From Actinospineispora eucalypti (GTDB taxonomy: Bacteria; Actinomycetota; Actinomycetes; Mycobacteriales; Pseudonocardiaceae), in assembly GCA_014208095.1 (NCBI GenBank), contig JACHMT010000001.1, forward strand, positions 1,178,001-1,242,000: DNA of 64,000 bases, written 5' to 3'. Both the position numbers and the translations under genes were made by a program. The number at the start of each line of letters is the position of its first letter. The first letter of the stretch is position 1. A model generated the notes under the pieces. It ran no database searches. It was not told where the DNA came from and saw nothing but the letters and a program-made list of their open reading frames with translations. Below, piece by piece: positions 58,339 through 64,000 of this stretch.

Positions 58339-59876
58339 CGGGGACCCGTCACCGGCAGGTACCGGGCGACGGCGGCGGCGATGCGGAGCGAGCCAACCGC
58401 GGTTGGGTGGAAGGGGTGCGGGTCGGTCAGGCCCTGTAGGTCCGGGCCCAGGCCGTCGGAGTGGGTGCCGCACAGGGCGGTCAGGTCCGGCTGGACCACG
58501 GTGAACCCGTAGCGGGCGGCACCGGTGCGCAGGATCTCGTTCAGCTTGGCGTTGCGGTCGGCCAGCAGCTCGATCTTCGCCCGGTCCAGGCCGGGGGTGT
58601 TCGGCGGGCCGCGCAGGTCCTGGCAGGCCGGGTCGGCGTTCCCGGCGAACGGCTCGTAGGACGTCATGATCAGGATCTTCGGGCGGTCCGGCAGCTCGTT
58701 CAGGTCCCGCAGCAGTGCGGCGTAGTCCGCGTCGAACGCGGCCAGCCGGTAGTCGAACTCGCCACTGGTCAGCCGGTCGTTGCAGGTGCTCACGCCGTAG
58801 CAGTAGCGGAGCAGGTCGGCCCAGTTCAGGTCGTTCGGCCCGATCGCCACGACCACGAAGTCCATCCCGGTGACCCGTTTCAGCCGGCCGACCTGGGGCG
58901 GCACCTGCAGCTGGCCGACCTGCTGGGAGCCGCGCAGGCCCTGGGTGACACTGGCGCCCGAGCAGGCCAGGTTGAGCACCTTGCCCGGTTGCAGGGTCAT
59001 CAGCTCGGCGGCCAGCGAGTCGGCGCTGCGCTGGCAGGCTCTCTCTTCGCCCGCCCACGCGCCCTGCTGGTCGGGCGGGGACCGGTCCGGCTGAGTGTTC
59101 GGCGGGCCGCCGATCCGGGCCACCCGCGAGTCGCCGATGACCACGCCCTCGTAACCGCTTACCTCGGGACCTTCCGGGGACGGGCTGAGTTGGGTGGCCC
59201 CGGTCAGGTCGGAAAGCGTGTCGATGGTGGCCAGGCCCCTGGTGGTGCCGGCGTAGGCGAGGGCGCCGCCCGCGCCCCAGGCGATCAGCGAGGCAACCAG
59301 TGCAAGCCCGGTCATCCGGCCGATCGCCCCGGATAATCGCCGCCACAGCGCGGCCGGGCTGATCGAGTGGTGGCGCCCCTCCCGGCGCAGCACGGCCAGC
59401 ATGCGCAGGCAGCCGACCAGTGCGCTCACTGCCAGCGCGAACAGCAGGATTCCCGCCGTTCCCCACAGATACCAGCGGACGAATCCCTCGGTCAGCGTGT
59501 CCAGCGCGGTCGATCGGGTCTGTTGGCCGGCACCGGGTTCCAGCGCCTTGGCCGCCGCCGTTCGTTGTACCGGGCCGAGCGACACCCTCGGGCGCAGCGG
59601 CCCGTAGACGGTCAGCCGGGGCAGGTCCAGCCGGGTGTTGCCGACCTGCACCAACTGCGCCGGGCCGGACAGCGACAGGTCCGGGGTCCGGGCGCCGACC
59701 GACACCTCCTGGCCGACGATCCGCAGCCGCTGGTCCGGGGTGAGTGCGGCGACCGCCGGTATCCCGCCGAGCAGACAGACCACCAGCACCAGGACCGTCG
59801 GCCAGGAACGGGCCTCCCGGGCCAGCCGCCCCAGCGAGCGGCGGAGGCCCCTTAGGCGCCGCCGCCCGGCTTCCAC
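58335..59876 (-). CDS. Membrane-anchored SGNH/GDSL hydrolase
   Basis: This is a 513-residue protein. Two hydrophobic segments (VLVLVVCLLGGIPAVAAL near residue 30, ILLFALAVSALVGCL near residue 145) and a third near residue 195 flank a first extracellular domain. The C-terminal half is an SGNH esterase: VVIGDSRVA (Ser), AIGPNDLNW (Asn) and DPHPFHPTAVG (Asp/His). It should act outside the membrane on a lipid or acylated glycan. The GTG start lies 25 bases inside the end of the cobalamin adenosyltransferase gene upstream, implying coupling. Confidence 0.83.
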   Translation of the reverse strand: MEAGRRRLRGLRRSLGRLAREARSWPTVLVLVVCLLGGIPAVAALTPDQRLRIVGQEVSVGARTPDLSLSGPAQLVQVGNTRLDLPRLTVYGPLRPRVSLGPVQRTAAAKALEPGAGQQTRSTALDTLTEGFVRWYLWGTAGILLFALAVSALVGCLRMLAVLRREGRHHSISPAALWRRLSGAIGRMTGLALVASLIAWGAGGALAYAGTTRGLATIDTLSDLTGATQLSPSPEGPEVSGYEGVVIGDSRVARIGGPPNTQPDRSPPDQQGAWAGEERACQRSADSLAAELMTLQPGKVLNLACSGASVTQGLRGSQQVGQLQVPPQVGRLKRVTGMDFVVVAIGPNDLNWADLLRYCYGVSTCNDRLTSGEFDYRLAAFDADYAALLRDLNELPDRPKILIMTSYEPFAGNADPACQDLRGPPNTPGLDRAKIELLADRNAKLNEILRTGAARYGFTVVQPDLTALCGTHSDGLGPDLQGLTDPHPFHPTAVGSLRIAAAVARYLPVTGPR

Positions 59877-60436
59877 AGCACGTCACCGTCGGGGTTGGCC
59901 ACCCGGCACAGGATGAACAGCAGGTCGGACAGCCGGTTCAGGTACTTCGCGGTGAGCGGGTTGGTGTGCTTGGCGTCGGCTTCCAGGAGCGCCCAGGTGG
60001 TGCGCTCGGCCCGCCGCGCCACGGTCCGGGCCACGTGCAGGAAGGCCGCCGCCGGGGTTCCGCCGGGCAGGATGAACGAGTCCAGCTTGGGCAGCCGGGC
60101 GTTGAACTCGTCGCAGTCCTGCTCCAGGCGCTCGACGTAGTCCTCGGTGACGCGCAGCGGCGGATACTTCGGATCGGGGGTGATCGGCGTGCACAGGTCC
60201 GCGCCCACGTCGAACAGGTCGTTCTGCACCCGGCGCAGGGTGCGAGTGATGTCCTCCGGCGGGTTGGCGCCGGGCCAGCCGGCGGCCAGCACCACGCCGA
60301 TCGCCGCGTTGCACTCGTCCACGTCGGCGTAGGCGGCCAGCCGCACGTCGGTCTTGGCCACCCGGGAGAAGTCGCCCAGCCCGGTCGTCCCGGCATCCCC
60401 GGTCTTGGTGTAGATCTTCGTCAGGTGCACGGCCAT
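59852..60436 (-). CDS. Cob(I)yrinic acid a,c-diamide adenosyltransferase (PduO type)
   Basis: This is a 194-residue trimeric-type ATP:cob(I)alamin adenosyltransferase that makes coenzyme B12. KIYTKTGDAGTTGLGDFSRV holds the ATP motif; RTVARRAERTTWAL and LNRLSDLLFILCRVAN are further family signatures. The ATG at 60436 lies 11 bases from an iron-box-like palindrome. The gene keeps its actinobacterial place between the atp operon and murA. Confidence 0.93.
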   Translation of the reverse strand: MAVHLTKIYTKTGDAGTTGLGDFSRVAKTDVRLAAYADVDECNAAIGVVLAAGWPGANPPEDITRTLRRVQNDLFDVGADLCTPITPDPKYPPLRVTEDYVERLEQDCDEFNARLPKLDSFILPGGTPAAAFLHVARTVARRAERTTWALLEADAKHTNPLTAKYLNRLSDLLFILCRVANPDGDVLWKPGGGA

Positions 60437-60446
60437 GCTTTGCAGC

Positions 60447-60465
60447 TTAGGTTGGCGCAACCTCA
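60447..60465. promoter_or_regulatory. IdeR/DtxR-like iron box between two divergent genes
   Basis: TTAGGTTGGCGCAACCTCA matches the iron-box consensus at 15 of 19 positions, and AGGTTG/CAACCT is a perfect inner palindrome. It lies 11 bases from the adenosyltransferase start and 26 from the flavin reductase start, so one dimer could control both. Function is inferred. Confidence 0.55.
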
Positions 60466-60490
60466 TTCGCGGGGTGGTGTTCCCAAGGAC

Positions 60491-61177
60491 ATGCGGATTC
60501 CACACGTGGCGAGCGAACCGGCCATCCTGTACTTCGGCACGCCGGTGGTCCTGGTCAGCACGACGAACGAGGACGGCAGCGCCAACCTGGCGCCGATCTC
60601 CTCGGTGTTCTGGCTGGGCTGGCGGGCCATGCTGGGCATCGACGGGACCTCGAAGAACACCGCGAACCTGCGCCGCACCAGGGAGTGCGTGCTGAACCTG
60701 CCGGCCGACGACGCGGTCGGCGCGGTGAACCGGCTGGCCCGGATCACCGGGTCCGACCCGGTGCCCGAGCACAAGCTGTCCAGGGGTTACCGGTACGAGC
60801 CGAGGAAGTTCGAGGCCGCCGGGCTGACCCCGGTGCGTTCGGAGACCGTGCGGCCGCCCCGGGTACTGGAATGCCCGGTGCAGATGGAAGCCGTGGTCAC
60901 CGCCGAGGGCAGCCTGGCCGGTGACGACGATCTGCTGCGCGGCCGGCTGATCACCTTCTCGGTGCGCATCCAGAGGGTGCACCTGGACCCGGCGATCCTG
61001 CTGGACGGCCAGCCCGACCGCGTCGACCCGGACAAGTGGCGCCCGCTGATCATGAGCTTCCAGGAGTTCTACGGCCTGCGCCCGGCCAAGCTGCACCACT
61101 CCACCCTGGGCCGCATCCCGGAGCACTCCTACCTCACCCCCGACACCGAACGCGCCCGCCACGCTCCCGTCCGGTGA
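60491..61177 (+). CDS. Flavin reductase-like (FMN split-barrel) protein
   Basis: This is a 228-residue protein of the flavin reductase-like FMN-binding split-barrel family: VVLVSTTNEDGSANLAPISS near residue 20, then GWRAMLGIDGTSKNTANLRR and CVLNLPADD. Members reduce or bind FMN using NAD(P)H. It is divergent from the adenosyltransferase with a shared iron-box-like site, so it may supply reduced flavin for iron or corrinoid reduction. The stop codon is the first bases of palindrome C4. Confidence 0.8.
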   Translation: MRIPHVASEPAILYFGTPVVLVSTTNEDGSANLAPISSVFWLGWRAMLGIDGTSKNTANLRRTRECVLNLPADDAVGAVNRLARITGSDPVPEHKLSRGYRYEPRKFEAAGLTPVRSETVRPPRVLECPVQMEAVVTAEGSLAGDDDLLRGRLITFSVRIQRVHLDPAILLDGQPDRVDPDKWRPLIMSFQEFYGLRPAKLHHSTLGRIPEHSYLTPDTERARHAPVR

Positions 61178-61237
61178 TCGACATCAACCTCATGCACCCC
61201 TGGGCTTCACGCCAGGTACATAGGGTTGATGTCGATC
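61175..61237. repeat. Family C palindrome, copy C4
   Basis: GATCGACATCAACCTCATGC and ACC (from 61176) pair with the stretch ending at 61237 at 20 of 23 positions. The TGA of the flavin reductase gene is the first three bases. With C5 it flanks the DUF559 gene. Confidence 0.88.
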
Positions 61238-61333
61238 TCAAGGTTAGGGCGTCGGCCGTCGCAATCCGTCCAGATCGGTTGCGGATTTTGCGATTTTGGT
61301 CCCCGGACGCAGGCCGGTCGGCACGCTGAGCAA

Positions 61334-62194
61334 ATGCTGGAGGGTCCGTTTCGGGGAAGCGTGGCGGTGGCGGCCAGGTTGGTGACCTGGCGGCGGTTGC
61401 AGGGGCCGGCCTTCCGGCGGATCTACCCAGACGTCTACGTTCCTTACGGGCTCGAGCTGGATCTGCGGAACCGGTCACTGGCCGCATACCGGCTGGTGGC
61501 CGACCGCGACGGAGTGCTCGCCGGGTACTCGGCGGCGCTTCTGCTGGGCGTGGACTGTGCGCCCTGGAACGCGCCGGCCGAGGTGCTGGTGCCCAGGTTC
61601 ATGCGGCCGGTAACGGGGCTGCGGATCGGTTATCAGCGCACCCCTGAAGACGATCTGACCGAGGTGCACGGTTGCCGGGTGACCACACCTGAGCGGACCG
61701 CGTGGGACCTGTCCCGCCGCTTGTCACTGGTCGAAGCGGTGGTGGGGGTCGATGCGCTGGCCCGCGTAGGCCGCTTCGATCCCGCCCAGCTGCTGACCCG
61801 GCGGGCGAAGCAATCCGGCACGCCCGGGTGCCAGCGGCTGGACGAGGTTGTGGCGCTCTCCAGACCGAGGTCGGAGTCGCCGATGGAGACCCGGCTGCGC
61901 CTGGCGCTGGTCCGCGCCGGGCTGCCGGAGCCGGAGGTGCAGTATCAGATCCTGGATCGTCACTGGCACGAGGTGGCACGGATCGACCTGGCCTACCCGG
62001 ACGCCAAGCTGGCCATCGAGTACGACGGCGCGCGGCACTTCGACCGCCGGCAACGCGAGCGGGACATTCGCCGGGACGCCATGTTGGCCCGCTACGGGTG
62101 GCTGACCCTGCGTCTGACCCATACCGACGTCACCTCCGACCTCGAGCGCACCATCCGCAACATCCAGGGAGCGCTCCGCGCCCGCGCCACTTGA
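61334..62194 (+). CDS. DUF559 (Vsr-like endonuclease fold) protein with N-terminal DNA-binding-type region
   Basis: This is a 286-residue protein. The C-terminal 90 residues have the DUF559/very-short-patch-repair-like PD-(D/E)xK core: ESPMETRLRLALVRAGLPEP, then IDLAYPDAKLAIEYDGARH with the acidic and Lys positions, and RRDAMLARYGWLTLRLT. The N-terminal part (YSAALLLGVDC, TPERTAWDLSRR) resembles AbiEi-like antitoxin/regulator proteins found beside DUF559 in actinobacteria. Its role is unknown. Repeats C4 and C5 flank the gene tightly. Confidence 0.78.
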   Translation: MLEGPFRGSVAVAARLVTWRRLQGPAFRRIYPDVYVPYGLELDLRNRSLAAYRLVADRDGVLAGYSAALLLGVDCAPWNAPAEVLVPRFMRPVTGLRIGYQRTPEDDLTEVHGCRVTTPERTAWDLSRRLSLVEAVVGVDALARVGRFDPAQLLTRRAKQSGTPGCQRLDEVVALSRPRSESPMETRLRLALVRAGLPEPEVQYQILDRHWHEVARIDLAYPDAKLAIEYDGARHFDRRQRERDIRRDAMLARYGWLTLRLTHTDVTSDLERTIRNIQGALRARAT

Positions 62195-62254
62195 TCGACA
62201 TCAACCTCATGCACCTTGTGGCGCACGCGGAGGTGCATGAGGTTGATGTCGATC
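62193..62254. repeat. Family C palindrome, copy C5
   Basis: Perfect 24-base arms: GATCGACATCAACCTCATGC plus ACCT (62193-62216), and the complement at 62231-62254. It starts within the DUF559 stop codon (62192-62194) and lies between convergent genes. Confidence 0.93.
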
Positions 62255-62293
62255 TTCGTAACCGGGTGACCGGCGGCTGCGGGGGCGAGGGGG

Positions 62294-63034
62294 TCAGGCG
62301 TTGGTGCCGCCGTCGACGAGGATGGAAGCACCGGTGATGATGCGGCCGGAGTCGCCGGCCAGGTGGGAGACGGTGGCCGCGATGTCGGCCGGGACGCCGT
62401 AGTGGCCGAGCGCGGACAGGGATCGCTGGGTGTCTGCCGTCGGGCCGTCCGGCGGGTTCATGTCCGACTCGGTGGAGCCGGGGTGGACGGTGTTCACCGT
62501 GATGGCGCGCGGGCCGAGCTCGCGGGCCAGCGCCTTGGTCAGCCCGTCCAGGGCGGACTTGGTCATGGCGTACAGCGCGATCCCGCCGAACGGCACCCGC
62601 TGGGCCAGGTTGCTGCCGATGTTGATGATGCGGCCGCCGGAGCCGAAGTGCCGGCTGGCGGCTTGCGAAGCGACGAACGAGGCGGTCACGTGCACCGCGA
62701 TCGCCCGGTCCCGGTCCTCGGCGCTGACCTCCTCGATCGGGCCGTGCGGGAAGATCCCGGCGTTGTTCACCAGCACGTCCAGCCGGCCCAGCTCGCGGGC
62801 GGCGCGTTCCACCGCTTCGGTCACGGCGGCCGGGTCGGCGCTGTCGGCCTGGATGGCGACCACGCGCCGGCCGAGGCCCTGGATGCGCTCGGCCACGGCG
62901 TCGGCCTGGGCCTTCGCCGAGTGGAAGGTGAACGCCACGTCCGCCCCGTCCTCGGCCAGCCGGGTGGCGATGGCCGCGCCGATGCCCCGGCTGCCGCCGG
63001 TGACCAGCGCGACCCGTCCGGTGAGCTCTGCCAT
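62294..63034 (-). CDS. SDR family oxidoreductase (FabG-like)
   Basis: This is a 246-residue classical short-chain dehydrogenase. VTGGSRGIGAAIATRLA is the NADP-binding loop, LVNNAG near residue 88, the catalytic Ser in NIGSNLAQRVP, and Tyr/Lys in YAMTKSALDG. The ATG at 63034 (MAELTGRVALVTGG) is the natural family start; an upstream ATG at 63076 would lie in the operator region. It is divergent from a TetR gene, which probably represses it. The substrate is unknown. Confidence 0.9.
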   Translation of the reverse strand: MAELTGRVALVTGGSRGIGAAIATRLAEDGADVAFTFHSAKAQADAVAERIQGLGRRVVAIQADSADPAAVTEAVERAARELGRLDVLVNNAGIFPHGPIEEVSAEDRDRAIAVHVTASFVASQAASRHFGSGGRIINIGSNLAQRVPFGGIALYAMTKSALDGLTKALARELGPRAITVNTVHPGSTESDMNPPDGPTADTQRSLSALGHYGVPADIAATVSHLAGDSGRIITGASILVDGGTNA

Positions 63035-63049
63035 GTCGATCTTCTCCAA

Positions 63050-63128
63050 TTCTGTAGCGATTGCTAGGAAAAGCATGCGTCCAGGCGAAGGCCGGCGTCA
63101 AGGGGTATTTTTAGGGTTCGATACAGAA
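63050..63128. promoter_or_regulatory. Paired inverted boxes between SDR and TetR genes
   Basis: TTCTGTAGCGA (63050-63060) and TCGATACAGAA (63118-63128) are inverted with one mismatch. One lies just upstream of each divergent start (63034 and 63141). This suggests that the TetR product controls both genes. Confidence 0.55.
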
Positions 63129-63140
63129 AGGGGTGTGGCG

Positions 63141-63749
63141 ATGGCGACACGGGGCCGGCCGCGCGCCTTCGACCGGACCGGGGCGCTGCGCCGGGCGATG
63201 GAGGTGTTCTGGGAGCACGGCTACGAGGGCAGCTCGATCCACCAGCTCACCGCCGCGATGGGCATCAACGCGCCCAGCCTGTACGCCGCCTTCCAGTGCA
63301 AGGAGGCGCTGTTCCGGGAGGCGGTCGAGCTGTACGGCGCGGAGGGGGGCGACCTGATCGGCCGCTCGCTGGCGGGCGGCGGCACCGCGCGGGACGCGGT
63401 GGCCGCCATGCTCCGGCTCGGCGCCGCCGAGTACACCGACCAGAGCCACCCGCGCGGCTGCATGATCGTGCTCGCGGCGACCACGTACACGCCGAAGACC
63501 GAGGGCATCCGGGACTACCTGGCCGAGTGCCGCCGGCAGAGCGCGGGGCAGCTGCGCGACCGGCTGGCCAAGGGGGTGGCCGACGGCGACCTCGACCCGG
63601 AGACCGACCTGGACCGGCTGGCCAACTACCTGAGCACGGTCTGGTACGGGATGTCCCTGCAGGCCAGGGACGGCGCGACGACGGAGGAGCTGCTCGACGT
63701 GGCGGACGCGGCCATGGCCGGCTGGGACCGGCTGACCGGCAGCCGATAG
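63141..63749 (+). CDS. TetR family transcriptional regulator
   Basis: This is a 202-residue regulator that opens [20 protein letters not shown], with helix-turn-helix [20 protein letters not shown] near residues 33-52. [16 protein letters not shown] in the effector half is typical of the AcrR-type subgroup that controls adjacent SDR or reductase genes. It is divergent from the SDR gene, with paired boxes between. Its stop codon overlaps a TAGCGT box that may drive murA. Confidence 0.9.
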   Translation: MATRGRPRAFDRTGALRRAMEVFWEHGYEGSSIHQLTAAMGINAPSLYAAFQCKEALFREAVELYGAEGGDLIGRSLAGGGTARDAVAAMLRLGAAEYTDQSHPRGCMIVLAATTYTPKTEGIRDYLAECRRQSAGQLRDRLAKGVADGDLDPETDLDRLANYLSTVWYGMSLQARDGATTEELLDVADAAMAGWDRLTGSR

Positions 63750-63760
63750 CGTTGCGCCCC

Positions 63761-64000
63761 GTGGCAGAGCACTTCTCGGTGACCGGCGGCGCGCGGCTGT
63801 CCGGCGAGGTCGACGTCGTCGGGGCCAAGAACAGCGTGTTGAAGCTGATGGCGGCCGCGCTGCTGGCCGAGGGAACCACTACGCTGACCAACTGCCCGGA
63901 AATCCTGGACGTTCCGCTGATGGCGGACGTGCTGCGCAGCCTGGGCTGCACCGTGGTGATCGAGGGCGACACGGCGCGGATCACCACGCCGCCGGACCCG
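63761..64000 (+). CDS. murA: UDP-GlcNAc enolpyruvyl transferase (3' end outside window)
   Basis: The first 80 codons of MurA are visible. The enzyme catalyses the first committed step of peptidoglycan synthesis (PEP plus UDP-GlcNAc). [20 protein letters not shown] holds the conserved Lys-Asn near residue 22, and [19 protein letters not shown] follows. The GTG at 63761 lies eight bases after TAGCGT (63747-63752), which suggests a leaderless transcript. Murein synthesis beside cobalamin adenosyltransferase is the common actinobacterial order. Confidence 0.94.
   Translation, partial: MAEHFSVTGGARLSGEVDVVGAKNSVLKLMAAALLAEGTTTLTNCPEILDVPLMADVLRSLGCTVVIEGDTARITTPPDP

Noticed and set aside
60491..61177. 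Long plus-strand frame from 59744 as one gene
   Set aside because: The first 249 codons are antisense to the cobalamin adenosyltransferase and SGNH genes; the flavin reductase domain starts at the ATG at 60491.
61175..62254. C4-DUF559-C5 called as an insertion sequence
   Set aside because: DUF559 is not a known transposase family and C palindromes also occur without it, so only a cassette hypothesis is given.

Overview
The window is GC-rich throughout, uses many GTG starts, has several apparently leaderless genes (a TANNNT box 7-9 bases before the start codon), and carries the actinobacterial order prmC, Sua5-type gene, glyA, wecA-type gene, atp operon, DUF2550 gene, cobalamin adenosyltransferase, murA. 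It is a chromosomal segment of an actinomycete, most likely Pseudonocardiales; the family-level placement is inference. No tRNA, rRNA, CRISPR array or transposase gene was seen.

Layout. 1-16312 is a run of catabolic and regulatory units: the end of a polyamine-type ABC transporter; a TetR/SDR/FAD-monooxygenase group; an amine-utilisation unit (IclR, two APC permeases, copper amine oxidase); a TetR/YceI/FMN-reductase group; an acyl-CoA ligase; and a TetR with a Rieske oxygenase. 16636-20870 is a probable L-fuconate-type sugar-acid unit (FAH-family enzyme, MFS carrier, fuconate dehydratase, FadR-type GntR) with a 14-base inverted operator. 20919-28585 holds a lipoprotein, a fused tautomerase, a large SARP/AfsR-like regulator, YjbR and DUF309 proteins, and a Tat-exported flavin amine oxidase. 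29344-33699 has fatty-acid/alcohol enzymes, an iron-box-controlled siderophore-interacting protein and a short Erm-like rRNA methyltransferase preceded by a possible MRLRRH leader peptide.

34566-44305 is the most intriguing block. It has an SRPBCC protein and two tandem JmjC/cupin-like proteins on one strand. Facing them are an Ldh-family dehydrogenase, an RraA-type aldolase and an ATP-grasp ligase, followed by a MurJ-type flippase, an isocitrate-dehydrogenase-like enzyme and a FemX-like aminoacyl transferase. Together they look like a dedicated route that makes an unusual acid or amino acid and couples it to a cell-wall precursor; that reading is inference. The block lies directly before prmC, where prfA is commonly found.

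44345-64000 is the conserved backbone: prmC, threonylcarbamoyl-AMP synthase, a decayed vapBC pair, glyA, wecA-type transferase, the complete F0F1 ATP synthase operon, a DUF2550 protein, then cobalamin adenosyltransferase and murA with accessory genes inserted between them.

Across the window the gene-free stretches are filled by at least six families of dispersed inverted repeats, here named A to F. Many abut or contain stop codons, one 133-base nested palindrome splits atpD from atpC, and two copies flank a DUF559 gene.
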